A stretch of 64,000 nt of DNA from DATIUV01 sp049322755. Lineage in GTDB: Bacteria > Pseudomonadota > Gammaproteobacteria > Burkholderiales > UBA6910. Location of the stretch: contig JBMOQX010000031.1 in NCBI GenBank assembly GCA_049322755.1, positions 1 through 64,000 of the forward strand. Direction: 5' to 3'. Shown piece after piece: positions 23,642-32,709 of the stretch. Below the pieces are notes generated by a model. That model saw only the letters and a list, made by a program, of their open reading frames with translations. It did not search any database and was not told the origin of the DNA. The position numbers were made by a program, and so were the translations under genes. Position 1 is the stretch's first letter. Each line of letters starts with the position of its first letter.

Positions 23642-25366
23642 ATGGGAAAGAAAAAAGCGGGGGAGCTGCGCTCCCACCGCTGGTACGGCGTCGACGACCT
23701 GCGCTCCTTCGGCCACCGTTCGCGCTCCGCGCAGATGGGCTACGCGCGCGAGGATTACGCCGGCAAGCCGGTGATCGCCATCATCAATACCTGGAGCGAC
23801 ATCAACCCGTGTCACTCCCACTTCCGCCAGCGGGTGGAGGAAGTCAAGCGCGGCGTGTGGCAGGCCGGCGGCTTCCCGGTGGAGATGCCGGCGATCTCGC
23901 TCTCCGAGCCGTTCCAGAAGCCCACCACCATGATGTACCGCAATCTCCTCGCGCTGGAAACCGAGGAGCTGCTGCGCTCCTATCCCGCCGACGGCTGCGT
24001 GCTGATGGGCGGCTGCGACAAGACCACGCCGGCGCTGATCATGGGCGCCACCAGCATGAACCTGCCCGCCATCTTCATGCCCGCCGGGCCGATGCTGCGC
24101 GGCAACTGGCGCGGCGAGACGCTGGGCAGCGGCAGCGACGTGTGGAAATACTGGGCCGAGCTGCGCGCCGGCAACATCGACGAGCACGCCTGGCGCGAGA
24201 TCGAGGACGGCATCGCCCGCTCGCCCGGCCACTGCATGACCATGGGCACCGCCTCCACCATGACCAGCCTGGCGGAAGTGCTGGGCCTGACGCTGCCGGG
24301 CGCGGCGTCGATCCCCGCCGCGGACTCGAACCACGCGCGCATGGCCGAGCGCACCGGCCGGCGCATCGTCGAGATGGTGTGGGAAGACCTCAAGCCCACC
24401 GACCTGCTCACGGCCCGCGCGTTCGACGACGCCATCACCACGCTGATGGCGCTGGGCGGTTCCACCAACGCCATCGTCCACCTGCTGGCGATGGCGGGCC
24501 GGGCCGGGGTGGCGCTGGATCTCACGCGCTTCGACGACATCGCGCGCCTCACGCCGGTGCTGGCCAACCTGCGGCCCTCGGGGAAGTACCTGATGGAGGA
24601 CTTCTATTACGCGGGCGGCCTGCGGGCGCTGCTCACCGAGCTGGAGGGTTTTCTCGACCTCTCCCGCTCCACGTGCAACGGCAACACGCTGGGCGAGAAC
24701 ATCCGCGACGCGGCCGTGTTCCGGCGCGACGTGATCCGGCCGCTGTCCGACCCGCTGTGGGGCGCCGGCGGGCTCGCGGTGCTCAAGGGCAACCTGGCGC
24801 CGGACGGCGCGGTGATCAAGCCCCCGGCCATGGAATCGCGCCTGCTCAACCACAGCGGCCCGGCGGTGGTGTTCCGCGACTACAACGACATGGCGGCGCG
24901 CATCGACGACGAGCGCCTGCCCGTGACCCGGGACTCGGTGCTGGTGCTGCAGAGCGCGGGGCCGCTGGGGGCGCCCGGCATGCCGGAATGGGGCCAGCTG
25001 CCGATCCCCAGGAAACTGCTGAAAGCGGGCGTGCGCGACATGGTGCGAATCTCCGACGCGCGCATGAGCGGCACCAGCTACGGCGCCTGCGTTCTGCACG
25101 TCGCCCCGGAGTCGTTCGTCGGCGGCCCGCTGGCGCTGGTGCGGGACGGCGACCTGATCGAGCTGGACGTGCCCAACCGCCGGCTCAACCTGCTGGTGTC
25201 CGACGAGGAACTGGCGCGGCGGCGGGCGGCCTGGAAGGCACCGCCGCCGCGCTTCCAGCGCGGCTACGGCGCGCTGATGTCGCGCCACGTCACCCAGGCC
25301 AACAAGGGCTGCGACTTCGACTTCCTCGAGGGCACGGCGCCGACGCCGGACCCGGAGATTCACTGA
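23642..25366 (+). CDS. IlvD/Edd-family sugar-acid dehydratase (L-arabinonate dehydratase-like)
   Basis: A 574-residue dehydratase. The ATG at 23642 follows a GGGGGGGA stretch; the frame extends to 23579 without a better site. Iron-sulfur ligands are at Cys57 (NPCHSHFR), Cys125 (GGCDKTTP) and Cys198 (GHCMTMGT), matching with a constant offset the three [2Fe-2S] cysteines of characterised L-arabinonate dehydratase (59, 127, 200). Length and spacing favour the sugar-acid branch over true dihydroxyacid dehydratase. It would convert an aldonate to a 2-keto-3-deoxy acid in the cytoplasm. It is the first gene of the rightward arm, and the aldolase behind it can cleave such products. Confidence 0.9.
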   Translation: MGKKKAGELRSHRWYGVDDLRSFGHRSRSAQMGYAREDYAGKPVIAIINTWSDINPCHSHFRQRVEEVKRGVWQAGGFPVEMPAISLSEPFQKPTTMMYRNLLALETEELLRSYPADGCVLMGGCDKTTPALIMGATSMNLPAIFMPAGPMLRGNWRGETLGSGSDVWKYWAELRAGNIDEHAWREIEDGIARSPGHCMTMGTASTMTSLAEVLGLTLPGAASIPAADSNHARMAERTGRRIVEMVWEDLKPTDLLTARAFDDAITTLMALGGSTNAIVHLLAMAGRAGVALDLTRFDDIARLTPVLANLRPSGKYLMEDFYYAGGLRALLTELEGFLDLSRSTCNGNTLGENIRDAAVFRRDVIRPLSDPLWGAGGLAVLKGNLAPDGAVIKPPAMESRLLNHSGPAVVFRDYNDMAARIDDERLPVTRDSVLVLQSAGPLGAPGMPEWGQLPIPRKLLKAGVRDMVRISDARMSGTSYGACVLHVAPESFVGGPLALVRDGDLIELDVPNRRLNLLVSDEELARRRAAWKAPPPRFQRGYGALMSRHVTQANKGCDFDFLEGTAPTPDPEIH

Positions 25367-25382
25367 CGTCATCAAAAGAAAA

Positions 25383-25556
25383 TCCACCACAGAGACACAG
25401 AGGCACAGAGAACGGCAAAAGACCTATTCAACGCAAAGGGCGCAAAGGACGCGAAGGAAATAAACAAAAGAAAGCCTCTTCAAGCGTTCTCTTTTGCGTC
25501 CTTGGTGGTTCGACGCTGTGTTGTTTTCTCCGTGCCTCTGTGTCTCTGTGGTGAGT
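25383..25556. repeat. Long palindromic interspersed repeat, copy 3
   Basis: About 174 bases between the dehydratase and aldolase genes, the best preserved copy. Outer arms: CACCACAGAGACACAGAGGC and GCCTCTGTGTCTCTGTGGTG. Inner arms: AACGCAAAGGGCGCAAAGGA and CTTTTGCGTCCTTGGTGGTT. The right end is 15 bases before the aldolase ribosome site, so the hairpin would lie in the leader of any read-through transcript. Confidence 0.9.
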
Positions 25557-25583
25557 GATTTTTCCGCTTCAGGAGCGATAACG

Positions 25584-26348
25584 ATGGAAATGCCAGCGAA
25601 CCGGTTCAAGCAGGCGCTGAAGGACGGCCGCACCCAGATCGGCCTGTGGAGCAGCCTGGCCAACAACTACACGGTCGAGATCATCGCCGGCGCCGGCTTC
25701 GACTGGCTGCTGCTGGACGGCGAGCACTCGCCCAACGACGTGCCGCAGACGCTTTCCCAGCTGCAGGCGGCGGCGCCCTACCCCGCGAGCTGCGTGGTGC
25801 GCCCGCCCTGGAACGACATGGTGCTGATCAAGCGCTATCTCGACATCGGCGCCCAGTCGCTGCTGATTCCCTTCGTGCAGAGCGCGGTGGACGCCCGCCA
25901 CGCGGTGGCGGCGACGCGCTACCCGCCCCAGGGCATTCGCGGCGTCACCACCGCCGCGCGTCACAACCGCTTCGGCCGGGTGAAGGACTATTTCCAGCAC
26001 GTGCACCGGGAACTGTGCGTGCTGGTGCAGATCGAGACCCGCGAGGGGCTGAAGAACCTGGAGTCGATCGCCGACACCGAGGGCGTGGATGGCGTCTTCA
26101 TCGGTCCCGCCGACCTGTCGGCCGATTTCGGCAGGATCGGCACCACCAGCACGCCGGAAGTGGCGAAGGAGGTCGAGGGCGCGGTGAAGCGCATCCGCGC
26201 CCGCGGCAAGGCGGCCGGCATCCTCTGGGGCGACGTGGACGGGTGCAAGCGCTGGATCGAGCTGGGCGTGAACTTCATCGCGGTGGGCTCGGACCTCAAC
26301 CTGCTGGCCCGCGGCGCCGACGCGCTGGCGGCGAAATTCAAGAGCTGA
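25584..26348 (+). CDS. HpcH/HpaI-family aldolase
   Basis: A 254-residue class II pyruvate aldolase. The ATG at 25584 has AGGAG upstream; the longer frame from 25494 runs through the repeat. Catalytic residues of HpaI are present with a small offset: His48 in DGEHSPND, Arg73 in VRPPWND, and metal ligands Glu151 (QIETREGL) and Asp177 (GPADLSAD). Such enzymes reversibly split 4-hydroxy-2-oxo acids, including 2-keto-3-deoxy sugar acids, into pyruvate and an aldehyde. Placement right after the IlvD/Edd dehydratase strongly suggests it acts on the dehydratase product. Confidence 0.92.
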   Translation: MEMPANRFKQALKDGRTQIGLWSSLANNYTVEIIAGAGFDWLLLDGEHSPNDVPQTLSQLQAAAPYPASCVVRPPWNDMVLIKRYLDIGAQSLLIPFVQSAVDARHAVAATRYPPQGIRGVTTAARHNRFGRVKDYFQHVHRELCVLVQIETREGLKNLESIADTEGVDGVFIGPADLSADFGRIGTTSTPEVAKEVEGAVKRIRARGKAAGILWGDVDGCKRWIELGVNFIAVGSDLNLLARGADALAAKFKS

Positions 26349-26354
26349 GCGCGC

Positions 26355-27299
26355 ATGGCGGGCAGGCCCGAGGTGCTGATGGCGGCGCCCATGTTCCCCG
26401 CCGCGATGGCGGCGGTGGAGCAGGATTTCACCGCCCACAAGCTGTGGCTGGCGCCGGACCGCAACGCCCTGGTGGCGGAAGTGGCGCCCCGGGTGCGCGG
26501 GATGACCACCACCGGCATGGTGGGGGCTGGGGCCGACCTGATCGAGGCGCTGCCGCAGCTGGAAATCATCGCCTGCTTCGGCGTGGGCTACGACGCCATT
26601 GACGTGGCGGCGGCGAAGCGCCGCAACGTCATCGTCACCAACACGCCCGATGTGCTCACCGACTGCGTCGCGGACCTGGCGATGTCGCTGCTGCTGGCCA
26701 GCGCGCGCCGCATCTGCGAGGCGGAGCGTTACGTGCGCGCCGGCAAGTGGCTGCAGGGCCACTTCCCCCTCTCCACCAAGGTGGGCGGAAAGACCTGCGG
26801 CCTCGTGGGCCTGGGCCGCATCGGCCAGGCGGTGGCGAAGCGCGCCGAAGCCTTCGGCATGCGCGTCGCCTGGCACGGCCCGCGCCGGAAGGACGTGCCC
26901 TATCCCTACCACGCCGACCTGGTGGAGCTGGCGAAGGTCTCCGATTTCCTGGTGGTGACGGCGCCGGGCGGCGAAGACACTTTTCACCTCGTCGAGGAGG
27001 CGGTGCTGAACGCGCTCGGGCCAACGGGGACTCTGGTCAACGTCGCACGCGGCTCGGTGGTGGACGAGCCGGCGCTGATCCGCGCGCTGCAGGACAAGCG
27101 CCTGGGCGCAGCGGCGCTCGACGTGTTCGAGCACGAACCCCGCATTCCCGATGCGCTGCTGGCGATGGGGAACGTGGTGCTGCTGCCGCACCTGGGCAGC
27201 GCGACCCGAGAGACCCGCGGCGCCATGGGCCAGCTCGTGGTGGACAACCTGCGGGCCCACTTCGCCGGCAAGCCGGTGCTGACGCCGGTGCCGGAGTGA
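26355..27299 (+). CDS. D-isomer-specific 2-hydroxyacid dehydrogenase
   Basis: A 314-residue NAD(P)-dependent dehydrogenase. The nucleotide motif GLGRIG lies at residues 152-157 and the catalytic triad is Arg232 (NVARGSVVDE), Glu261 (EHEPRIPD) and His279 (LPHLGSAT). Members of this subgroup reduce glyoxylate, hydroxypyruvate or similar 2-oxoacids. It starts 7 bases after the aldolase stop, so the two are cotranscribed. It could reduce the aldehyde- or oxoacid-derived product of the aldolase step; the exact substrate is unknown. Confidence 0.9.
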   Translation: MAGRPEVLMAAPMFPAAMAAVEQDFTAHKLWLAPDRNALVAEVAPRVRGMTTTGMVGAGADLIEALPQLEIIACFGVGYDAIDVAAAKRRNVIVTNTPDVLTDCVADLAMSLLLASARRICEAERYVRAGKWLQGHFPLSTKVGGKTCGLVGLGRIGQAVAKRAEAFGMRVAWHGPRRKDVPYPYHADLVELAKVSDFLVVTAPGGEDTFHLVEEAVLNALGPTGTLVNVARGSVVDEPALIRALQDKRLGAAALDVFEHEPRIPDALLAMGNVVLLPHLGSATRETRGAMGQLVVDNLRAHFAGKPVLTPVPE

Positions 27300-27311
27300 C
27301 GGAAGCGATTT

Positions 27312-27580
27312 CTCCACCGCGCAGCCGCCGCGACGCGGAGAAGGCAGATTCTTCGGAACCGCGAAGGACGAAGAGGAAAAAGGGAAAGCCGTGAACCGCC
27401 AAGGACGCAAAGGACGCGAAGGAATTCCATGAGCGCCGGGGTGAGTCGTGAATGCAAAGGCAATGGATGCGGGGGCCGCCAGAGGCCTGCTTTCATCCTC
27501 TGCCCTTCCTTGGCGTCCTTCGCGTCCTTGGCGGTTCGAAAACAAATGATGATTTCCTCTGACGTCCTCCGCGGTGAAAG
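27312..27580. repeat. Long palindromic interspersed repeat, copy 4 (longer, degenerate)
   Basis: About 270 bases between the 2-hydroxyacid dehydrogenase and Ldh-family genes. The inner arms are excellent: CCGCCAAGGACGCAAAGGAC (27396-27415) against CCTTGGCGTCCTTCGCGTCC (27509-27528). The outer parts are degenerate (CTCCACCGCGCAG at the left, CCTCCGCGGTGAAAG at the right), and an additional GCGAAGGACGAAGAGG segment lies at the left. The centre is longer than in copies 1-3. It looks like a decayed or composite copy. Confidence 0.75.
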
Positions 27581-27607
27581 CGTCCGCATGCTGGTGCGCC
27601 GGAATCC

Positions 27608-28717
27608 ATGACCGCCACTGATCCATCCCGCGCCGCCGCCGACATCCGCGTCCCCGCCGAGCGCCTGGGGGCGCAGGTGGCGGCGATTTTCGAGCGCTGG
27701 GGCATGCCGCGGGAGCAGATCGACGTCACGGTGAAGATGATGCTGGAGTCGGACCTGCGCGGCATCGACTCCCACGGCGTCTACATGCTGCCGCTCTACG
27801 ACGAGTTCCGCCGCGACGGCAAGCTCACGCTGGCGCCCAACGTGCGCGTCGTGCGCGAGTCGCCGGTGACGGCGCTGGTGGACGGCGACGGCGGCCTCGG
27901 CCACTACCCGAGCCACCTCGCCATGCAGCTCGCCATCGACAGGTGCGCCAAGAGCGGGGTCGGCGTGGTGACGGTGCGCAACTCCAACCATTACGGCGCC
28001 GCCGGCGTCTATGCGTTGATGGCGGCCGAACGCGGCTTCGTCGGCGTTTCGACGTCATCGGTGTTCCGCCCCGGCGTCGTGCCCACCTTCGGCGCGCGGC
28101 CGATGCTGGGCACCAACCCCATCGCCCTGGCCGCGCCAGCGAAACGCAATCCGCCCTTCTGCCTCGACATGGCCACCAGCACGGTGGCGGTGGGCAAGCT
28201 CAAGCTGGCGCTGTTGCATGGCAAGGACATCCCCGCGGGCTGGGCCACCGACGACCGCGGCCGGCCGGTCACCGACCCGGAGACCGGCCTCAAGTACCGC
28301 TACCTGACGCCGCTGGGCGGCACGCCGGTGATGAGCAGCCACAAGGGCTACGGTCTCGGCGCCGTGGTGGAGGTGCTCTCCACCATGCTGCCGGGAGCGT
28401 TCTACGCGCCGACGCGCTCGCACCGCCACCCGGACGCCGAGCGCTACAACGTCGGCCACTTTTTCATGGCGCTGGACCCCGGGGCGTTCCGCGACGAGGG
28501 CGAGTTCGAGGACGACCTGGACGACATGATCGACGCGCTGCACGGCATGGAACGCGCCGATCCGCGGCAGCCCGTGCTGGTGGCGGGCGATCCTGAGCAG
28601 GCCGCGTACGCCGACCGCACGGCCAACGGCATCCCGCTTCCCGCGGCCCTGGACCGGATCCTCCGCGACCTGGCGGCCGGCTGCGGCGCCGAGTATCTCC
28701 TGGGGGAAGCCGCATGA
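27608..28717 (+). CDS. Malate/L-lactate dehydrogenase (Ldh_2) family oxidoreductase
   Basis: A 369-residue NAD(P)-dependent dehydrogenase of the type II malate/lactate family (fold unrelated to classic LDH). Family markers: DLRGIDSHGVYMLPLY near residue 50, VRNSNHYGAAGVYA near residue 124 with the catalytic His, and GTNPIALAAPA near 175. Relatives act on sulfolactate, ureidoglycolate, 2,3-diketo-gulonate or malate. The ATG at 27608 lies just behind the repeat and has only a weak ribosome site. It continues the rightward catabolic gene series. Confidence 0.88.
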   Translation: MTATDPSRAAADIRVPAERLGAQVAAIFERWGMPREQIDVTVKMMLESDLRGIDSHGVYMLPLYDEFRRDGKLTLAPNVRVVRESPVTALVDGDGGLGHYPSHLAMQLAIDRCAKSGVGVVTVRNSNHYGAAGVYALMAAERGFVGVSTSSVFRPGVVPTFGARPMLGTNPIALAAPAKRNPPFCLDMATSTVAVGKLKLALLHGKDIPAGWATDDRGRPVTDPETGLKYRYLTPLGGTPVMSSHKGYGLGAVVEVLSTMLPGAFYAPTRSHRHPDAERYNVGHFFMALDPGAFRDEGEFEDDLDDMIDALHGMERADPRQPVLVAGDPEQAAYADRTANGIPLPAALDRILRDLAAGCGAEYLLGEAA

Positions 28718-28826
28718 ACCGCCCGGCGAGGGGCCCCGCTTCGGCGGGGATCGACGGCAATGCAAATTGCAACGGCCGCCGACCCTGCAGCGTTGTCAGC
28801 GCGGAACACCGTCCGGAGGCAGCGCA

Positions 28827-29555
28827 ATGACGCTCACCGTGCTGGTCACCGGCGGCGGCGGGCGCGGCATCGGCCGCGCCGTCGCCCGGCGCATGCTGGA
28901 GGACGGCTGGTCGCTGGTGACTTTCGACCTGGTGGAGCCGGACGATCTGCACGAGCGCGAGCGCTTCATCCGGGTGGATCTGGCCGACGCGGGCGCCACG
29001 GCGCGGGCGCTGGAGCAGGCCTGCGCCGGCGCCGAGATCACCGGGCTGGTGAACAACGTCGGCATCGTGCAGCCCGCGTCGCTGGAGGACACCACCTTCG
29101 AAAGCCTCGGCGCCGTGGTCAGCGTGAACCTGCGCTGCGCCATCCAGTGCGCGCAGGCGCTGCTGCCGGCGATGGAGCGCGCCCGCAGCGGGCGCATCGT
29201 CAACATCTCCAGCCGCGCCGCCCTGGGCAAGGAGCTGCGCACCGCCTACGCCGCCACCAAGGCGGGACTGCACGGCCTCACCCGCACCTGGGCGCTGGAG
29301 CTGGCGCCGCGCGGCATCACCGTCAACGCGGTGGCCCCGGGGCCCATCGATACGGAGCTGTTCCGCAAGGTGAATCCGCCGGACGACCCGCGCACCGCGC
29401 GCATCGTCGCCGGCATCCCGGTGCAGCGCATGGGCACGCCGGAGGACATCGCCCACGCGGTGGCGTTCTTCATGGACGAGCGCAGCTCGTTCGTCACCGG
29501 CCAGGTGATGTACGTCTGCGGCGGAATCACGGTGGGGCTTTACGGCACGGGATAG
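28827..29555 (+). CDS. SDR-family NAD(P)-dependent oxidoreductase
   Basis: A 242-residue classical short-chain dehydrogenase. The start at 28827 has GGAGG eight bases upstream; a frame start at 28767 does not. Motifs: nucleotide-binding TGGGGRGIGRA at residues 8-18, NNVGI (the NNAG equivalent), catalytic Ser in NISSRAAL, and YAATK (Tyr-x-x-x-Lys). The C-terminal GPIDT and GQVMYVCGG segments are standard. It would interconvert a hydroxyl and a keto group of the pathway substrate. Confidence 0.9.
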   Translation: MTLTVLVTGGGGRGIGRAVARRMLEDGWSLVTFDLVEPDDLHERERFIRVDLADAGATARALEQACAGAEITGLVNNVGIVQPASLEDTTFESLGAVVSVNLRCAIQCAQALLPAMERARSGRIVNISSRAALGKELRTAYAATKAGLHGLTRTWALELAPRGITVNAVAPGPIDTELFRKVNPPDDPRTARIVAGIPVQRMGTPEDIAHAVAFFMDERSSFVTGQVMYVCGGITVGLYGTG

Positions 29556-29574
29556 GTTCTTTTCGCGGTGCGGC

Positions 29575-29603
29575 TTGACCGGTCCGGGGGCGATGCCCAC
29601 AAT
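29575..29603 (+). promoter_or_regulatory. Putative sigma-70 promoter for the TAXI-TRAP genes
   Basis: TTGACC (29575-29580) and CACAAT (29598-29603) are separated by 17 bases, five and four matches to the -35 and -10 consensus. The next gene starts 54 bases downstream with a strong AAGGAGGAGG site at about 29641. This suggests that the transporter genes can be transcribed separately from the upstream catabolic genes. Confidence 0.45.
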
Positions 29604-29656
29604 CGGCGGGCCACACCACACCGAGATGGTGTAACCACTACAAGGAGGAGGCAGCA

Positions 29657-30607
29657 ATGGAAACGAAACTCAAGCGAACCCTTATCGCCACTGCCGTGGC
29701 GGCAGGCCTGGCTTTCGCGGGCGCTGCCGGCGCCGAGCAGCTCAAGATGATGACCGGCCCGCAGGGCGGTTCCTGGTATCCGCTGGGCGGTGCGATCCAG
29801 AACATCATCGAGAAGAACGTCCCCGGCGTGACGATGCAGGTGCTCCCGGGCGCCGGCATCTCCAACGTCAAGGGCGTCCAGGGCGGCAAGGCCGACCTCG
29901 GCTTCGGCAACGCGGTGTCCACCGTGGACGGGGTCAACGGCCAGGCGCCGTTCGATGCCAAGACCACCAACGTCTGCCACGTCGGCACGCTCTACTTCCA
30001 GTACTTCCACATGGTGGCGCTGGCGGATGCCGGCATCAAGTCGCCGGGCGACACCAGGGGCAAGTCGCTCACCACCCAGCAGAAGGGCAACACCGGCGAG
30101 CAGATGACCCGCGCGGTGCTGGAAGTCTACGGCCTGGGCTACGACAAGATGAGCAAGGTCAGCCACGGCTCGTACAACGACTCGGTGGCGCAGCTCAAGG
30201 ACGGCCAGGCGCAGGTCTTCACGCTGATCACGACGGTGCCGGCCTCCTCGGTGATGGATCTTGCCAGCGCGCGCGACATCACCGTGCTGGAGGTGCCCGA
30301 CGACAAGCTCAAGGCGCTGCAGAAGATCAACGGCGGCTACGACAAGCGCGTGATCAAGGCCGGCAGCTACCCGAAGCAGGACAAGGACGTGCAGACCATC
30401 GGCACCTGGACCCACCTGATCGCGCGCTGCGACCTGCCCGAGGACACCGTCTACAAGATCACCAAGGCGCTGGCGGAGAACACGGAGAACCTGGGCGCGG
30501 TGGTGAAGGCGGTCAAGGGCCTCACGCCCAAGGACATGGCCACCGACGTCGGCGTCCCTTACCACAAGGGCGCGCTCAAGTACTACAAGGAAGCCAAGGT
30601 GCTGTAG
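29657..30607 (+). CDS. TAXI-type TRAP transporter solute-binding protein
   Basis: A 316-residue periplasmic protein. Residues 1-26 are a signal peptide (LIATAVAAGLAFAGAAGA). The mature start EQLKMMTGPQGGSWYPLGGA is the standard TAXI opening, with G-G-S-W-Y-P-L-G contacting the ligand, and LPGAGISNVKGVQGGKADLGF follows in pieces. It captures a carboxylate or amino-acid-like substrate for the fused TRAP permease encoded next. The strong ribosome site suggests high expression, as usual for binding proteins. Confidence 0.93.
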   Translation: METKLKRTLIATAVAAGLAFAGAAGAEQLKMMTGPQGGSWYPLGGAIQNIIEKNVPGVTMQVLPGAGISNVKGVQGGKADLGFGNAVSTVDGVNGQAPFDAKTTNVCHVGTLYFQYFHMVALADAGIKSPGDTRGKSLTTQQKGNTGEQMTRAVLEVYGLGYDKMSKVSHGSYNDSVAQLKDGQAQVFTLITTVPASSVMDLASARDITVLEVPDDKLKALQKINGGYDKRVIKAGSYPKQDKDVQTIGTWTHLIARCDLPEDTVYKITKALAENTENLGAVVKAVKGLTPKDMATDVGVPYHKGALKYYKEAKVL

Positions 30608-30657
30608 CGCCGGGACGCACCCGCGGGCCTGCGCCGCGGTTCCGTGGGCCCTTCGCC

Positions 30658-32550
30658 ATGGCTGAACCGGCCGCCGCCCCGACTTACGACCGCGCGCTGC
30701 ACCTCCTGGTGCGGCTGCTGGCGGTCGGCATGTCGCTCTACCACCTCGTGGTCGCCTTCATCGGCGCGCCCGAGGCGTTCTTCTTTCGCGGCACGCACCT
30801 GCTGCTCGCGCTGGTGCTCACGTTCCTGATCTTCCCCGGCTTCTCCGGCAAGCGCCGAGCGCGCCCGGGCGCCGCCGACTGGCTGCTGATCCTGGCCTCC
30901 CTGGTCACCATCGGCTACCTCTGGGGCAACCACGACTACCTCTACAACCGCTTCGTCTTCGTCGACGACCTGAAAACGCCGGACCTGATCCTGGGCACCA
31001 TCTTCATCGTCCTGGTGCTGGAGGCGACGCGGCGGATCATCGGCCTCGCGCTGCCCGTCACCGCGCTGGTGTTCGTCGGCTACGCGCTGCTGTTCGCCAA
31101 TGTGCGCCCGGAATCGGTGATCGAGATCAACTATCTCACCACCGAAGGCATCTTCGGCATTCCGCTGAGCGTCTCGGCCACCTACGTGATCCTGTTCATC
31201 CTGTTCGGCGCGTTCGTCGAGAGAAGCGGCACCGGACGCCTGTTCATGGACTTCGCGCTGAGCCTGACCGGCCACGCCGTCGGGGGGCCCGCCAAGGTGG
31301 CGGTCATCACCAGCGGCATGTTCGGCACCATCTCCGGCAGCGCGGTCGCCAACGTCATGACCACGGGCACGTTCACGATCCCGATGATGACCCGGCTCGG
31401 CTACCGGCCGGCGTTCGCCGGCGCGGTGGAGGCGGTCGCCTCCACCGGCGGCCAGATCATGCCGCCGATCATGGGCGCGGCGGCGTTCGTGATGGCGGAG
31501 TTCCTGGGCGTGAGCTACCTGACCGTGGCCGGCTACGCGCTGATCCCCGCCCTGCTCTATTACCTGGCGGTGTTCGTCGCCGTGCACTTCGAGGCCAAGC
31601 GCGTCGGCATGGAGGGCCTGCCGCGCAGCGAGCTGCCGCGCCTCGGCCCGGTGCTGAAGGAGCGCGGCCACCTGTTCATTCCGCTGATCATCATCGTCGC
31701 CGTGCTGATCGCCGGCTACAGCGCGCCGCTGGCGGCCCTGGCGGGCATCGCGTCGGTGGTGCCGGTGGCGATACTGCGCAGGACCACCCGGCCCGAGATC
31801 ACCCTGACCATGGTGATCGAATCGCTGGAGTCCGGCGCCCGCGGCACGCTCGCCATCGCCACCGCCTGCGCCTGCGCGGGCATCGTCATCGGCGCCATCG
31901 CCCAGACCGGCCTGGGACTGACGTTCACCAGCTTCGTGCTGGCGGTCGCGCAGCAGCACCTGATCCCGGCGCTCTTTCTCACCATGATCGCCGGCATCAT
32001 CCTCGGCATGGGCCTGCCGACGACGCCGGCCTACATCATCCAGGTCGCCCTGCTGGTGCCCGCGCTGGTGAAGCTGGGCATTCTGCAGGAGGCCGCCCAC
32101 CTGTTCGTGTTCTATTTCGCGATCCTGTCGGCGATCACGCCGCCGGTGGCGATGGCGGTTTACGCCGCCACCGGCATCTCCCGCTCGCGGCTGTGGGACA
32201 CCGGCTGGGCGGCGGTGAAACTGGGCGCCACCGGCTACATCGTCCCCTTCATGTTCGCGTTCTCCCCGGCGCTGCTCATGATCGGCCCCTGGCACACCAT
32301 CGGGCTCGCCGCCGTCACGGCGCTGGTGGGGGTCACCTGCCTCGCCGGCTCGCTGCACGGCTATTACCTCGGTCGCGCCGCGACCTGGGAGCGGGTTCTG
32401 CTCTTCGTCGCCGCCATCGGACTGATCAAGCCCGGCGGGCTCACCGACACGGTGGGCGCGGTGATCCTGGCGCTGATTCTGGTCAGCCAGTGGCGCCGCC
32501 GCGAGGCCGCCACCGGCAATCTGCGCGCCGCGATGCGCGAGGAATCGTGA
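30658..32550 (+). CDS. TRAP transporter permease, fused DctQ-DctM type
   Basis: A 630-residue membrane protein. The first 170 residues give four or five helices equivalent to the small DctQ subunit, and the rest the large DctM subunit with the pattern GSAVANVMTTGTFTIPMM and GGQIMPPIMGAAAFVMAEF seen in TAXI-associated permeases; a second half repeat GIILGMGLPTTPAYI is also present. It works as a Na+-coupled secondary importer with the preceding binding protein. The start ATG at 30658 lies 50 bases after that gene. The likely cargo is the carboxylic acid degraded by the neighbouring enzymes. Confidence 0.93.
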   Translation: MAEPAAAPTYDRALHLLVRLLAVGMSLYHLVVAFIGAPEAFFFRGTHLLLALVLTFLIFPGFSGKRRARPGAADWLLILASLVTIGYLWGNHDYLYNRFVFVDDLKTPDLILGTIFIVLVLEATRRIIGLALPVTALVFVGYALLFANVRPESVIEINYLTTEGIFGIPLSVSATYVILFILFGAFVERSGTGRLFMDFALSLTGHAVGGPAKVAVITSGMFGTISGSAVANVMTTGTFTIPMMTRLGYRPAFAGAVEAVASTGGQIMPPIMGAAAFVMAEFLGVSYLTVAGYALIPALLYYLAVFVAVHFEAKRVGMEGLPRSELPRLGPVLKERGHLFIPLIIIVAVLIAGYSAPLAALAGIASVVPVAILRRTTRPEITLTMVIESLESGARGTLAIATACACAGIVIGAIAQTGLGLTFTSFVLAVAQQHLIPALFLTMIAGIILGMGLPTTPAYIIQVALLVPALVKLGILQEAAHLFVFYFAILSAITPPVAMAVYAATGISRSRLWDTGWAAVKLGATGYIVPFMFAFSPALLMIGPWHTIGLAAVTALVGVTCLAGSLHGYYLGRAATWERVLLFVAAIGLIKPGGLTDTVGAVILALILVSQWRRREAATGNLRAAMREES

Positions 32551-32676
32551 CAGGTCGTGTGCGTGCGCGTCGACTCGCAGGGGCATCGGGAGACGTGATT
32601 GATTTCACCGCGGTGAAAATGCCTTGGCCTCTTTTGGCACCTCCGCACCTCGGCGTTGAAGCGCCGCGCGACCGTC

Positions 32677-32688
32677 ATCGTTAACGAT
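32677..32688. promoter_or_regulatory. Perfect 12-base palindrome before the 3-hydroxyacyl-CoA-dehydrogenase-like gene
   Basis: ATCGTTAACGAT is fully self-complementary and lies just six bases before the AAGGAG ribosome site of the next gene, in a 160-base gap after the TRAP permease. It could be a repressor site or part of a translational control element. It differs from the GntR candidate site at 23543, so it need not respond to the same protein. Confidence 0.35.
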
Positions 32689-32709
32689 CAATCAAGGAGA
32701 TCCACCGGC

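Noticed and set aside
32590..32670. A possible fifth, degenerate copy of the long palindromic repeat
   Set aside because: It has TTTCACCGCGGTGAAAA and some GCCTTGGCCT-like words but lacks both the ACAGAG arms and the GGACGC units.
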